A stretch of 64,000 bases of DNA from an uncultured Acidimicrobiales bacterium (lineage in GTDB: Bacteria > Actinomycetota > Acidimicrobiia > Acidimicrobiales > CADCSY01). Position 1 is the first letter of the stretch, and each line of letters begins with the position of its first letter. The position numbers and the translations under genes were made by a program. The DNA is taken from NCBI GenBank assembly GCA_902805555.1, contig CADCSY010000120.1:1-64000 (forward strand), read 5' to 3'. Shown piece after piece: positions 24,724 through 33,999 of this stretch. The notes beneath the pieces were generated by a model. The model ran no database searches, was not told the origin of the DNA, and saw only the letters and a list, made by a program, of their open reading frames with translations.

Positions 24724-25700
24724 TGGCGATCGCCGCACCGCCTCCCGCCGTCGACGTCGACGCCCGGGCAGCCCACCCCGCGAACGAACCGGTCGGCGCC
24801 CGGACGCACCGCGTCCTCGGCAGCCTCCCGACCGCCGTCCTCTGGGCCATCGTGCTCATCTGGACGATCCCGACCATCGGCCTGCTCGTGACCTCCGTGC
24901 GTCCCGAGGCCGACCAGTTCGGCGCGGGGTGGTGGACCATCGTCACCAACCCGTCGCTGACGGCCGAGCACTACGGCAACGCCCTGTTCGACCCGCCGGG
25001 CGGCTCACTGCCGTTCAGCGACGCGTTCCTGAACTCCTTCGCCATCGCCATCCCCGGCACGCTGGTCCCCATCGCCATCGCTGCGGCGGCGGCGTACGCG
25101 CTGGCGTGGATGGACTTCAAGGGTCGCCACTGGCTCTTCATCGGGGTGCTGGCGATGATGGCGGTGCCGCTGCAGATGGCGCTGGTCCCCCTCCAGCAGC
25201 TCTACACCGGGGGCGCCCACCTGACGATCGCCGGCACGACGTTCATCGTGTTCCCGGACCTCGACCTCAACAACAAGCCGGTCGCCGTGTGGCTGGCGCA
25301 CACCGCCTTCGGGCTCCCGCTCGCCATCTACCTCCTGCACAACTACATCTCCGGCCTGCCGAGGGACGTGTTCGAGGCGGCCCGCATCGACGGCGCCGGG
25401 CACTTCGGGATCTTCTGGCGGATCGTGCTGCCCCTCGCGAAGCCCGCCCTGGCGGCGTTCGCCATCTTCCAGTTCCTCTGGGTCTGGAACGACTACCTGC
25501 TGGCGCTCGTCTTCCTCAGCCAGAACCAGGACGCCAGCCCGCTCACCATCCAGCTCGTGAACCTCGTGACCTCGCGCGGGCAGGGGACGGAGCTGCTGCC
25601 GGCGGCCGCGTTCATCTCGATCGTCGTGCCGCTCATCATCTTCTTCTCGCTGCAGCGCTACTTCGTCCGGGGCCTGCTGGCCGGATCCGTCAAGGGATAG
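24723..25700 (+). CDS. Sugar ABC transporter permease (MalG/AglG-like)
   Basis: The 325-residue protein has six predicted transmembrane segments and the EAA loop [29 protein letters not shown], typical of MalG-type permeases. Its ATG shares a base with the previous stop (TGATG), so translation is coupled. A 45-residue N-terminal cytoplasmic arm precedes the first helix. With the upstream permease it makes a heterodimeric channel; the [14 protein letters not shown] segment in the core is usual for this subunit. Confidence 0.89.
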   Translation: MAIAAPPPAVDVDARAAHPANEPVGARTHRVLGSLPTAVLWAIVLIWTIPTIGLLVTSVRPEADQFGAGWWTIVTNPSLTAEHYGNALFDPPGGSLPFSDAFLNSFAIAIPGTLVPIAIAAAAAYALAWMDFKGRHWLFIGVLAMMAVPLQMALVPLQQLYTGGAHLTIAGTTFIVFPDLDLNNKPVAVWLAHTAFGLPLAIYLLHNYISGLPRDVFEAARIDGAGHFGIFWRIVLPLAKPALAAFAIFQFLWVWNDYLLALVFLSQNQDASPLTIQLVNLVTSRGQGTELLPAAAFISIVVPLIIFFSLQRYFVRGLLAGSVKG

Positions 25701-25710
25701 GGGGCCGCTC

Positions 25711-26886
25711 GTGGCCGACGTCAAGCTCGAGAACGTCAACAAGGTCTACGAGAACGGCTTCCACGCCGTCCACGACCTGGACCTCGACATCACCGACGGC
25801 GAGTTCGTCGTCCTCGTCGGCCCGTCCGGCTGCGGCAAGTCGACGGCGCTGCGGATGGTGGCCGGCCTGGAGTCGATCACCGACGGCAAGCTGATCATCG
25901 GCGACCGGGTGGTGAACGACGTGCACCCGAAGGACCGCGACATCGCCTTCGTGTTCCAGAACTACGCCCTGTACCCGCACATGACGGTGCGCCAGAACAT
26001 CGGCTTCGCCCTCAAGCTCCGCAAGGAGTCGAAGAGCGAGATCGACCGGCGGGTCGAGGAGGCGGCCAGGCTGCTCGAGCTCACCGAGTGGCTCGACCGC
26101 AAGCCGGGCCAGCTCTCGGGTGGGCAGCGGCAGCGGGTGGCGATGGGCCGGGCCATCGTCCGGCGGCCGCAGGTGTTCCTCATGGACGAGCCGCTGTCGA
26201 ACCTCGACGCCAAGCTGCGGGTCCAGATGCGGGCCGAGGTGAACCGGCTCCAGCACGACCTCGGCGTCACCACCCTCTACGTCACCCACGACCAGATCGA
26301 GGCGATGACGATGGGCGACCGCGTGGCCGTGATGGACAAGGGGTGGCTCCAGCAGGTGGACACGCCCCAGAACCTCTACGACCACCCCGACAACCTGTTC
26401 GTCGCCACGTTCATCGGCTCGCCGCAGATGAACCTCGTGCTCGGCACCCTCGACCTCGGCGGGGCCGAACCCCACGTCGTGGTGGGCGCCCACCGCTTCG
26501 ACCTCACGCCCGCCGTGCTGGCCGAGCGCCCGGGCCTGCGAGGGTTCGACGGTGCCGACGTCGTGATCGGCATCCGGCCGGAGAGCCTCGAGGACGCAGC
26601 GATCGATGCCGGCCGACACCCGTCGACGATCGACGTGATGGTCGAGCTGCGTGAGGGCCTCGGCTCCGAGGTGGTGGCCCACGCCCGGCTCGACGCCCGC
26701 ACGCCGAAGGTCGAGACCGCGCAGAAGGACCCGGACGCGAGCTTCACCGGGGGCGGCGGTGTCGAGGTGGTCGCCCGCCTCGACCCCAGGACCAACGTCC
26801 GGATGGGCAACCTGGCCACGCTGAGCGTCGACGTCGAGCGGCTGCACTTCTTCGACCAGGCCACCGGCCTCGCCATCCGCACCTGA
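25711..26886 (+). CDS. ABC transporter ATP-binding protein (MalK/UgpC-like)
   Basis: The 391-residue protein is a complete sugar-importer ATPase: Walker [11 protein letters not shown]-loop in [14 protein letters not shown], signature [14 protein letters not shown], Walker [15 protein letters not shown], and H-loop [11 protein letters not shown]-terminal TOBE/MalK-type regulatory domain (about residues 240-391) follows, with an insertion rich in acidic residues. It should drive the two permeases upstream. The GTG start is 10 bases after the permease stop, preceded by GGGGG. Such ATPases are often shared between sugar importers. Confidence 0.92.
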   Translation: MADVKLENVNKVYENGFHAVHDLDLDITDGEFVVLVGPSGCGKSTALRMVAGLESITDGKLIIGDRVVNDVHPKDRDIAFVFQNYALYPHMTVRQNIGFALKLRKESKSEIDRRVEEAARLLELTEWLDRKPGQLSGGQRQRVAMGRAIVRRPQVFLMDEPLSNLDAKLRVQMRAEVNRLQHDLGVTTLYVTHDQIEAMTMGDRVAVMDKGWLQQVDTPQNLYDHPDNLFVATFIGSPQMNLVLGTLDLGGAEPHVVVGAHRFDLTPAVLAERPGLRGFDGADVVIGIRPESLEDAAIDAGRHPSTIDVMVELREGLGSEVVAHARLDARTPKVETAQKDPDASFTGGGGVEVVARLDPRTNVRMGNLATLSVDVERLHFFDQATGLAIRT

Positions 26887-26920
26887 CGGCTGCGGCGAGC
26901 CGCTGGCGCCCCGCCCTCCT

Positions 26921-27763
26921 GTGAGCCCGCCGAGGCGGCAGCCACGGACGGCCTTCGTGCTCGGCGGCGCGAGGAACCTCGGCGCCATGCAGGTCGGGAT
27001 GCTCCAGGCCCTCCTCGGGGCCGGGGTCGTCCCCGACCTCGTCGTCGGCTGCTCCGTCGGCGCCATCAACGGCGCAGCCATCGCCAGGAACCCGACGGTG
27101 GCGGGGGCGGCGGCCCTCGAGGAGCTGTGGACGTCGATGTCACGTCGGGACGTGTGGCCCGTGGGGCGTCACCGGGCGCCGGTGCGCCTGTTCCGGCGCG
27201 GCTCGTCGGTGCACGGCAACGCCGGGCTGCGGGCGGTGCTCGACCGCCACCTGCCGCCGACGTTCGAAGAGCTGGCCGTGCCCTTCGCCTGCGTGGCCGC
27301 CGAGCTGTCGACGGGCGAGGCGCGGTGGTTCGCCTCGGGCCCCCTGCGGGACGCGGTGCTGGCCTCGGCCGCGCTGCCCGGCCTGCTCCCTCCGGTGGAG
27401 GTCGACGGGCGGGTGCTGATCGACGGCGCCGCCGTGGACGTGGTGCCCGTGGCCCAGGCCGTGGCCCTCGGCGCCGAACGGCTCTTCGTGCTCCAGATCA
27501 AGGACCTCGACGCCCCCGCGCCCCCGCCGACGAGGCCCGTCGAGGTGCTCGTCCGCGCCTTCGCCATCTCACGCAACGCCCGCCTCGTCCACGAGCTGGG
27601 CGCGCTGTCGCCGTCGGTGGAGGTGCACGTCCTGCCGGTCGTGGAGTGGCCCCGCCTGCGCTACGACGGGTTCAGCCGGAGCGCCGAGCTGATCGCGTCG
27701 GCCCGGGACGCGGCCGCCGGCCACCTCGCCGCCGCGGCGGCCGGTCGAGCGGGCCGGGCCTAG
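26921..27763 (+). CDS. Patatin-like phospholipase family protein
   Basis: The 280-residue protein has the patatin catalytic dyad: FVLGGARNLGAMQVGML (oxyanion region), GCSVGAINGAAIA (nucleophile GxSxG) and IDGAAVDVVP (catalytic Asp in DGA). The family hydrolyses acyl esters of phospholipids or glycerolipids. No signal peptide is apparent, so it is probably cytoplasmic or membrane-associated. The GTG at 26921 lies 34 bases after the ABC operon; co-transcription is possible but nothing ties it to transport. Confidence 0.87.
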   Translation: MSPPRRQPRTAFVLGGARNLGAMQVGMLQALLGAGVVPDLVVGCSVGAINGAAIARNPTVAGAAALEELWTSMSRRDVWPVGRHRAPVRLFRRGSSVHGNAGLRAVLDRHLPPTFEELAVPFACVAAELSTGEARWFASGPLRDAVLASAALPGLLPPVEVDGRVLIDGAAVDVVPVAQAVALGAERLFVLQIKDLDAPAPPPTRPVEVLVRAFAISRNARLVHELGALSPSVEVHVLPVVEWPRLRYDGFSRSAELIASARDAAAGHLAAAAAGRAGRA

Positions 27764-27766
27764 GGT
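27761..27766 (+). promoter_or_regulatory. -10 element TAGGGT, leaderless, overlapping a stop
   Basis: TAGGGT uses the TAG stop of the patatin gene as its first three bases and ends seven bases before the ATG of the DUF3151 gene. Confidence 0.5.
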
Positions 27767-27773
27767 CGCGCCC

Positions 27774-28217
27774 ATGTCGGACTCGAGCCCCGTCCACCTC
27801 ACCCCGTCGGGGCCACCCGAGACGGTCCTCGACCCGGAGCCGGCCGAGGCCCTCGAGTCCCTCACCGCCGCCCTCGGCCTCTCCGGCGAGCAGCGCCGGA
27901 AGGCGGTGTCGGCCGTGGTCGCCAGGCACCCCCGCTTCCTCGACGGGTGGGCCCGCCTCGGCGAGCTGGCACGAGACGACGTCGAGGCCTACGCCTGCTT
28001 CCGGGTCGGCTACCACCGGGGCCTCGACCGCCTCCGGCAGTCGGGGTGGCGGGGGTCGGGCTACGTCCGCTGGGAGCACGAGACGAACCGCGGGTTCCTC
28101 CGCTCGCTGCAGGGCCTCCAGGCCAAGGCCGCTGCGATCGGCGAGGACGACGAGGCCGAGCGCACCTCGCTGTTCCTCACCCAGCTCGATCCCGGTCTCG
28201 CCGGCGGCGGTCGGTGA
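27774..28217 (+). CDS. DUF3151 family protein
   Basis: The 147-residue protein is all-helical in appearance and carries the segment ACFRVGYHRGLDRLRQSGWRGSGYVRWEHETNRGFLRSLQGLQAKAAAIGE, which I recognise as the DUF3151 family of actinobacteria. Function is unknown. It has its own leaderless -10 element that overlaps the patatin stop codon. Downstream lies the separate rhodanese–RNase D pair after a 132-bp gap. Confidence 0.85.
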   Translation: MSDSSPVHLTPSGPPETVLDPEPAEALESLTAALGLSGEQRRKAVSAVVARHPRFLDGWARLGELARDDVEAYACFRVGYHRGLDRLRQSGWRGSGYVRWEHETNRGFLRSLQGLQAKAAAIGEDDEAERTSLFLTQLDPGLAGGGR

Positions 28218-28349
28218 CCACTCCGACGCACCGCGAACGGCGCAGGGGGGCGTCAGGCCGGCCGTGCTCCGGGACACCGACGGCCTGGCCGAGCCCACCG
28301 GCACCTGCGCTGGCGCCGGCGCAGCGACGGACAGCGCCACAATGGGTGC

Positions 28350-28688
28350 ATGACCGAGCCTGCGCCACTCCCCGAGGTCGACGTCGCCGCACTCGCGGGC
28401 GCACCTGCTGACGCCTTCGTCCTCGACGTCCGCCAGCCGGAGGAGTACGAGGCCGGCCACGTGCCGGGCGCCGTCCTCCTCCCGCTCGACCAGCTCGGGG
28501 CCAGGCTCGACGAGGTCCCGAAGGACGAGCACCTCTACGTGATCTGCAAGTCCGGTGGACGAAGTGCCGCTGCGGTGGAAGCGCTCACCGGCGCCGGGTA
28601 CGACGCGACCAACGTGGCCGGGGGCACCATGGCCTGGATCGAGGCGGGCCATCCCACCGTGTCGGGTGCCGAGGTGGGCCACCGGTGA
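28350..28688 (+). CDS. Rhodanese-like domain protein
   Basis: The 112-residue single-domain protein contains VLDVRQPEEYEAGHVPGAVLLPLDQL and the active-site loop VICKSGGRSAAAVEAL, whose Cys would carry a persulfide. Single-domain rhodaneses move sulfur or act as sulfur relays. CACAAT ends six bases before the ATG, one base from the TANNNT pattern, so the message may be leaderless. Its stop overlaps the GTG of the RNase D gene (GTGA). Confidence 0.9.
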   Translation: MTEPAPLPEVDVAALAGAPADAFVLDVRQPEEYEAGHVPGAVLLPLDQLGARLDEVPKDEHLYVICKSGGRSAAAVEALTGAGYDATNVAGGTMAWIEAGHPTVSGAEVGHR

Positions 28689-29899
28689 ACCTGCCGGCGG
28701 GCACGAACCTCGTCACCACCGCCGCCCAGCTCGACGACGTCGTCGACGAGCTGCTCGACGAGCCCGCGTACGCCCTCGACACCGAGTTCCACCGCGAGCG
28801 CAGCTACTACGCCAACGTCGCGCTCCTGCAGCTCGCCTGGCCGGGCCGGTGCGCGCTCATCGACCCGCTCGCCGTCGACCTGGAGCCGTTCGGTGAGGTC
28901 CTCGAGGGGCCGGGGCTCGCCGTGCTGCACGCCTCGACCCAGGACCTCGAGGTGCTCCTGCGGGCGTGCGGGGTCGTCCCGCGCCGGCTGTTCGACACCC
29001 AGCTCGCAGCCGGGTTCCTGGGCTTCTCCACGCCGTCGCTGTCCTCCCTCGTCGAGCGGGTGCTCGACGTCCACCTCCCGAAGGCGAGCCGCCTCACCGA
29101 CTGGCTGCGGCGCCCGCTGAGCGACGACCAGCTCACCTACGCCGCCGCCGACGTGCTCCACCTCCTGGACCTCACCGACGCCCTCGTGAAGGAGCTCGAC
29201 GGCACCGGCCGGCTGGTCTGGGCGGAGGAGGAGTGCGAGCTGCTCAGGACCCGCGGCTGGGGTCCGCCCGACCCCGACAACGCCTGGCTGCGCATCAAGG
29301 AGGCCCGCACCCTGCGAGGCCGGAGCCGGGGCGTCGCCCAGACCGTCGCCGCCTGGCGGGAGCGCCGAGCCGCCGAGCTCGACCAGCCGGTGCGCTTCAT
29401 CCTCTCGGACCTCGCGATCGTCGGCATCGCCGGCAAGCCGCCGAAGGACCTCGAGGCGCTGCGGGCCGTCCGAGGGCTCGACGAGCGCAACGCTCGCGGC
29501 ACCGTCGGTGCGTCGTTGCTGGCGGCGGTCGAGGAGGGCCGTTCGCTGCCCGACGACGCCATCCGCCTGCCCAAGCGGGAGGAGGTGGACCGCGACCTCA
29601 GGGCGGCGGTGGCCCTCGTGTCCGCCTGGGTCACCCAGGTCAGCCGCCTGCTGCGGATCGACCCCTCCCTGCTCGCCACCCGCACCGACCTCGCCACCTT
29701 CCTGTCGAAGGACCCCGACGCCCGCCTGGCCTCCGGTTGGCGCAAGGACCTGCTCGGTGACGCCATCGAGGAGCTCGTCGGCGGCACCTACGCACTCGCC
29801 TTCGACGGCGCCGGGGGCCTGGCCCTGGAGCGCCGCTCGGGCGAGACGGTCACGATCGACCTCCCGGTCCCAGCCGCTCCCTGGACCTCGGGAGGCTGA
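28685..29899 (+). CDS. rnd: Ribonuclease D family protein (DEDDy exonuclease + HRDC)
   Basis: The 404-residue protein has an N-terminal DEDDy 3'-5' exonuclease domain: LDTEFHRERSYYANVALLQL (ExoI D and E), HASTQDLEVL (ExoII D), and YAAADVLHLL (ExoIII, Y-x3-D). Then come HRDC-like helical regions from about residue 200. RNase D trims tRNA and other structured RNA 3' ends. The start codon GTG overlaps the rhodanese stop, giving a coupled pair also seen in other actinobacteria, as far as I recall. Confidence 0.9.
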   Translation: MNLPAGTNLVTTAAQLDDVVDELLDEPAYALDTEFHRERSYYANVALLQLAWPGRCALIDPLAVDLEPFGEVLEGPGLAVLHASTQDLEVLLRACGVVPRRLFDTQLAAGFLGFSTPSLSSLVERVLDVHLPKASRLTDWLRRPLSDDQLTYAAADVLHLLDLTDALVKELDGTGRLVWAEEECELLRTRGWGPPDPDNAWLRIKEARTLRGRSRGVAQTVAAWRERRAAELDQPVRFILSDLAIVGIAGKPPKDLEALRAVRGLDERNARGTVGASLLAAVEEGRSLPDDAIRLPKREEVDRDLRAAVALVSAWVTQVSRLLRIDPSLLATRTDLATFLSKDPDARLASGWRKDLLGDAIEELVGGTYALAFDGAGGLALERRSGETVTIDLPVPAAPWTSGG

Positions 29900-29983
29900 C
29901 CCCGACCCAGCCGGCGGGCCCACCGATCCGCGTCCACGAGGTCCTTGTCAACGAGATCCGTGGCGGGGGCGTCTGTACGGGTG

Positions 29984-30535
29984 ATGATGCCGACGATGGC
30001 TCTCCCGGACGTGCCGACGCCGGCGCACGCCGACGAGCTCGTCGCCGCCCTGCACCGTGAGCAGTACGGGGCCCTGGTCAGGTTGGCCGGGCTGCTGCTG
30101 CACGACCGGGGGGCCAGCGAGGAGGTGGTGCAGGACGCCTTCGTCCAGCTGCACCTGCGGTGGCGCAGGCTGCGCGACCCGGAGAAGGCCGCCGCCTGGT
30201 TGCGCAGCGCGGTGCTGAACGGTGCTCGCTCGCGCCTGCGCCACCTCGAGGTCGGGCGCCGCCATGCGTCGCGCACGTCGCCGGTCGGAGGGCACGAGTC
30301 GGCCGAGGACGTGGCGCTGGCCAGGGGCTCGCACCAGGGGGTGGTCGCTGCGCTGCAGGCCCTCCCCCCACGCCAGCGGGAAGCCGTGGTCCTCCGCTAC
30401 TACCTCGACCTGTCGGAGGCCGAGATGGCGACCGCCATGGGCGTGTCGGCCGGCTCCGTCAAGACCCACCTCCACCGCGGCCTCGCCGCCCTCCACACCC
30501 GCATCGAGAGCCGAGAGGCCGAGGGGAACACATGA
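29984..30535 (+). CDS. ECF-type RNA polymerase sigma factor (SigE-like)
   Basis: The 183-residue protein has region 2 (ALVRLAGLLLHDRGASEEVVQDAFVQLHLRWRRLRDPEKAAAWLRSAVLNGARS) and region 4 (ALQALPPRQREAVVLRYYLDLSEAEMATAMGVSAGSVKTHLHRGLAAL), the layout of extracytoplasmic-function sigma factors. It should direct transcription of a stress regulon. The start is uncertain: ATGs at 29984, 29987 and 29996 are close together and a TTG at 29945 is also in frame. Its stop overlaps the next gene's ATG (ATGA), tying it to a membrane partner. Confidence 0.85.
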   Translation: MMPTMALPDVPTPAHADELVAALHREQYGALVRLAGLLLHDRGASEEVVQDAFVQLHLRWRRLRDPEKAAAWLRSAVLNGARSRLRHLEVGRRHASRTSPVGGHESAEDVALARGSHQGVVAALQALPPRQREAVVLRYYLDLSEAEMATAMGVSAGSVKTHLHRGLAALHTRIESREAEGNT

Positions 30536-32064
30536 GCGCCGACGACGACCTCCGACACGCGCTGCGGGCCGAGGCCGAGCACTACGACCCGGCCGACGAC
30601 GGCTGGGCCGGCATCAGTGCAGGGGTGCGGGTGGCCCAGCGGCGGCGCCGGATCCAGGCTGGCGTGCTCGGCGGCCTCGCGATGTCAGGCCTCGCGCTCG
30701 CCATCGGCCTGACCGCCGGCGGCGGGAGCACCGACGTCGACGCCGGGCGTGAGCTGGTCCCTGCGGGCACCACGCAGGAGGAGGCCGAGGTGGCCCCACC
30801 TGCGACCGAGGCGCCGGCCACCACGCCACCGGCGACGGCGCCCGTCGCCGGCGGGGCGCCGGCCACCACGGCACCGCAGCCCCCTGCGCCGGCACCGGCG
30901 CCGGCAGGCCCGTTCCCCGGGATCTGGCCCTTCTCGACGCAGGAGGCGGTCGACGGCCACGGCGACGGCAACGGTCCGACCTTCGATGTCACCGACGCGG
31001 CCGTCACCGCCGAAGCCTTCGCCCGGGACTACATCGGCATGCTCGACCCGGTCGTCGGCGACGCGGAACCGGCGGGGGACGGGGAGGTCACGGTCGACCT
31101 GCGCCAGCGGGGTGAGGACGGCAGGCCGCTCGGCGCCGCCGGTCCGGTGACCGTCGTCACCCTCCGCTCGTTCGCGTCCCCGGACGGCCCCGTGTGGTCG
31201 GCGGTGGGTGCGAGGTCGGCGAACGTCGTCGTCGACGAGCCGGCGGCGGGCGCCCAGATCGCCTCACCGCTGACGGTGCGCGGTCGAGCCACCGGCTACG
31301 AGGGCACCGTGGCGGCCGAGGTCCGCGAGGACGGCATGGCAGCAGGACAGCACCTCGGCCAGGAGGTGGGCATCGCCGGCACCGGCGGCGAGCTGGGGCC
31401 CCTGGCGCTCGCGGTCCCCTTCGACCGGCCCGCCGGCGGCGCCGGCGCCCTGCTCGTCACCACCGACACCGGGCGCGACGGCGTCGGGGTCTGGGAGGCG
31501 ACCGTGGTCAAGGTGGTCTTCGACGAGGCCGCTGCGGGTCCGGGCCCCGGTCCTGGGAGGACGGACTGCCGGGTGTCGCCGCCCGCCGGCGAGCCGACGG
31601 CGGCGCAGATGGACGTCACCGCGTTCTTCGTCTGCGACGCCGCCGTGCAGGCAGGTGACGGCGTGGACGCTGCCCTCGTCCCCGTCGTGCGCCGGGTTCC
31701 CCGGGACGCCGGCGTCCTCCGGGCCACCCTGCGTGCCTTCCTGGCCGGGACCTCGGCAGAGGACGACGAGCGCGGCGTGAGCGCCTTCACCTCCTCCTCC
31801 TCCTCGGATCAGTCCGGCACCGAGGTCCGGGTGTCGATCACGGACGGCACCGCCGTCGTCGACTTCGACGCCTCCCTGACCGTGACCGCCGACGCTGCGT
31901 CGACGTCAGCGGGGTCCGAGCTCTTCCAGGGAGCCCTCAACCGCACCGTGCTCCAGTTCGCCACGGTCGAGCGCGTCGAGTACCGCCTCGGTGGCAGCTG
32001 TGACGCCTTCTGGGAGTGGCAGCAGGCGGGCGGCTGCCGGCCCGTGACGAGGGACGACCTGTAG
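30532..32064 (+). CDS. Membrane-anchored Gmad2 + GerMN domain protein, ECF sigma partner
   Basis: The 510-residue protein has a short cytoplasmic N-terminus (1-40, with RRRR before the helix), one transmembrane helix (about 41-66), a Thr/Pro/Ala linker, a Gmad2-like immunoglobulin-type domain (VVVDEPAAGAQIASPLTVRGRATGYEG through VWEATVVKVVF, about 230-340), and a C-terminal GerMN domain (VTAFFVC... to TAVVDFDASL and VEYRLGG). GerMN/Gmad2 pairs are known from spore-germination and lipoprotein LpqB-type proteins. The ATGA overlap with the sigma gene suggests it senses an envelope signal and restrains the sigma factor; that is inference, and no zinc-anti-sigma motif is visible. Confidence 0.8.
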   Translation: MSADDDLRHALRAEAEHYDPADDGWAGISAGVRVAQRRRRIQAGVLGGLAMSGLALAIGLTAGGGSTDVDAGRELVPAGTTQEEAEVAPPATEAPATTPPATAPVAGGAPATTAPQPPAPAPAPAGPFPGIWPFSTQEAVDGHGDGNGPTFDVTDAAVTAEAFARDYIGMLDPVVGDAEPAGDGEVTVDLRQRGEDGRPLGAAGPVTVVTLRSFASPDGPVWSAVGARSANVVVDEPAAGAQIASPLTVRGRATGYEGTVAAEVREDGMAAGQHLGQEVGIAGTGGELGPLALAVPFDRPAGGAGALLVTTDTGRDGVGVWEATVVKVVFDEAAAGPGPGPGRTDCRVSPPAGEPTAAQMDVTAFFVCDAAVQAGDGVDAALVPVVRRVPRDAGVLRATLRAFLAGTSAEDDERGVSAFTSSSSSDQSGTEVRVSITDGTAVVDFDASLTVTADAASTSAGSELFQGALNRTVLQFATVERVEYRLGGSCDAFWEWQQAGGCRPVTRDDL

Positions 32065-32072
32065 CGGCGACG

Positions 32073-33683
32073 TCAGGCGGGGCGCAGCAGGAGCGCCGTG
32101 TCGGGCTCGATCGTGGCGGGCGCCTCGGCCCCCGACTCCGAGCCGTCCCGGTCGCTCGCCACCTCGACCGACCAGTCGCCCTCGACCCCGAGGTCGGCCA
32201 CGTCGTCGCTGAAGCTGACCGCCACCACCCGCTGGTCGTCGTCCAGCGCCCGCCGCCAGGCGAGGGTGCCAGGTGCCGAGGGCAGCAGCTCGAGGGTCCC
32301 GAGCCTGAGGGCGGGGGAGCCGCGGCGGGCGGCGAGCGCACGGCGGTAGAGGTGGAGCACCGAGGCGGGGTCGTCCTGCTGCACCGCTGCGCTGCGGATG
32401 CCGGCGTCGGGCGGGAACGGGAGCCAGGGGTCGGGGCCCCACCCGTGGCCCGGGTCCGCCGTCCACGGGATCGGCGCGCGGCAGCCGTCCCGACCGCCGG
32501 GGTCGACGGCCGAGCCGCCAGGGATCACGGCGTCCTCGAGACCGAGCTCCTCGCCTGCGTACACGAACGGGGTGCCCCTGAGCGTGAGGAGGAGCAGGGT
32601 GGCGGCTCGCGCCCTCGCCTCGGTGCCGTACCGGGTCCGGTGGCGGGCGTTGTCGTGGTTGGAGAGCACCCAGGTGGGCCAGCCCCCGACGGGGTCGACG
32701 TGGGCCGCCACCTCCTCGATGCGCCGGCGCCAGGCATCGGCTCGCCACCGGGTGTAGAGCGGCGGGAAGTTGAACGAGAGGTGGAGCTCGTCCCCGCTGC
32801 CGTAGTACTCGGCCACCTTGGCGGTGTCGAGGAGGTAGACCTCGCCCACCACCATCCGATCGCCCGGGTAGGAGTCGAACAGCGAGCGCAGGTCTCTGAG
32901 CAGCTCGTGGGTCCGGGGGTGGTCGTTCGTCGTGGCGTGGGGGAGGGCGGCCTGCTCCGGCGGGTCGTCCCGGAGCTCGGGGTCCTTGCCGATCGCATGG
33001 ATCACGTCGGCCCGGATCCCGTCGACGCCCCGGTCGAGCCAGAAGCGGAGCACGTCGTGCATGGCGTCGACCACGGCCGGCTCGTCCCAGCTGAGGTCGG
33101 GCTGCTCGGGGAGGAACAGGTGGAGGTACCACTGGCCGGTGCCCTCGTCCCACGTCCAGGCGGCGGTGTCGGCCTCGGGGTCGGGTGGCACCGGGACCCG
33201 CCTCGTCTCCCCGGTCTCCGGGTCGCGCTCCCATCGCGCCTCGCCGGTGAACGCCCGCCGCCAGTTGTTCGGCGGGCCCCCGTCCGGGCCGCTGTCGCGC
33301 CACACGTACCAGTCCCGCTTCGGGTTGCCCCGGGACGAGCGCGACTCGATGAACCACGGGTGCTGGTCCGAGCTGTGGTTGGGCACCCAGTCGATGAGCA
33401 CCTTGATGCCGCGGTCGTGGGCGTCGGCGAGGAGGCGGTCGAAGTCGTCGAGCGTCCCGAACACCGGATCGACGTCGCAGTAGTCACTCACGTCGTAGCC
33501 GAAGTCGGCCATGGGCGACCGGAAGAACGGCGAGAGCCAGATGGCGTCGATCCCGAGCCAGACCAGGTGGTCGAGGCGGCGCCGCACCCCTTCGAGGTCG
33601 CCGACGCCGTCCCCGTCGGCGTCGGCGAAGCTGCGCGGGTAGATCTGGTAGATGACAGCGGTCTGCCACCAGGGCGCGTCCAT
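32073..33683 (-). CDS. GH13 alpha-glucosidase (oligo-1,6-glucosidase/trehalose-type)
   Basis: The 536-residue glycoside hydrolase family 13 protein has WWQTAVIYQIYPRSFAD at the N-terminus, DWVPNHSSDQHPWF, GVDGIRADVIHAIGKD (nucleophile Asp in GIRAD), GEVYLLD (acid/base Glu), and LSNHDNARH (transition-state Asp). The sequence most resembles alpha-glucosidases such as oligo-1,6-glucosidase. It should cut alpha-glucosides in the cytoplasm and would suit the alpha-glucoside-type importer about 6-10 kb away; that link is inferred. The ATG at 33683 follows a leaderless -10 element. Confidence 0.9.
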   Translation of the reverse strand: MDAPWWQTAVIYQIYPRSFADADGDGVGDLEGVRRRLDHLVWLGIDAIWLSPFFRSPMADFGYDVSDYCDVDPVFGTLDDFDRLLADAHDRGIKVLIDWVPNHSSDQHPWFIESRSSRGNPKRDWYVWRDSGPDGGPPNNWRRAFTGEARWERDPETGETRRVPVPPDPEADTAAWTWDEGTGQWYLHLFLPEQPDLSWDEPAVVDAMHDVLRFWLDRGVDGIRADVIHAIGKDPELRDDPPEQAALPHATTNDHPRTHELLRDLRSLFDSYPGDRMVVGEVYLLDTAKVAEYYGSGDELHLSFNFPPLYTRWRADAWRRRIEEVAAHVDPVGGWPTWVLSNHDNARHRTRYGTEARARAATLLLLTLRGTPFVYAGEELGLEDAVIPGGSAVDPGGRDGCRAPIPWTADPGHGWGPDPWLPFPPDAGIRSAAVQQDDPASVLHLYRRALAARRGSPALRLGTLELLPSAPGTLAWRRALDDDQRVVAVSFSDDVADLGVEGDWSVEVASDRDGSESGAEAPATIEPDTALLLRPA

Positions 33684-33690
33684 CGGCCGA

Positions 33691-33696
33691 ACCCTA
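33691..33696 (-). promoter_or_regulatory. -10 element TAGGGT, leaderless
   Basis: TAGGGT ends seven bases before the ATG of the GH13 gene. Confidence 0.5.
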
Positions 33697-33740
33697 GCGA
33701 CGGCGCCCGGGGTGCCCGTCTGACCGGGGTGGCGGGCGAG

Positions 33741-33746
33741 TATGCT
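33741..33746 (+). promoter_or_regulatory. Possible -10 element TATGCT for the small gene and typA
   Basis: TATGCT lies 40 bases before the GTG at 33787. CTGACC 15 bases further upstream might serve as -35. This would drive a leadered message covering the small gene and typA. Confidence 0.35.
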
Positions 33747-33786
33747 CGCCTGCGGTCCCCGTCTGCGAACACTAGGGAGAGCCGCC

Positions 33787-33999
33787 GTGAAAAAGGGTCG
33801 GCATCGGCGCTACGAAGAGGCGCGTGCGGTCAAGCACACGTCGACCGAGCTGCGGCTCGACGACATCGGCTTCACGGAGAAGGTCGCAGATCTCCCCGTG
33901 CCGCCTGAGGAAGAGAATGATGAGTACGCCGACATCGCCGCCCGCTACGGGGCCTTCGACGACGAGGACGAGCAAGAGCCTGCCGACGACGAGCGCTGA
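33787..33999 (+). CDS. Small acidic protein overlapping the typA start
   Basis: The predicted protein has 70 residues: a basic N-terminus ([15 protein letters not shown]), a middle [21 protein letters not shown], and a strongly acidic tail ([14 protein letters not shown]). I recognise no family. The GTG has a good AGGGAGA Shine-Dalgarno sequence, better evidence than the frame itself. Its last 80 bases overlap the start of typA in another frame. Base use shows third-position GC, as in real genes here. It may be a small regulator or coupling peptide for typA. Confidence 0.6.
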   Translation: MKKGRHRRYEEARAVKHTSTELRLDDIGFTEKVADLPVPPEEENDEYADIAARYGAFDDEDEQEPADDER

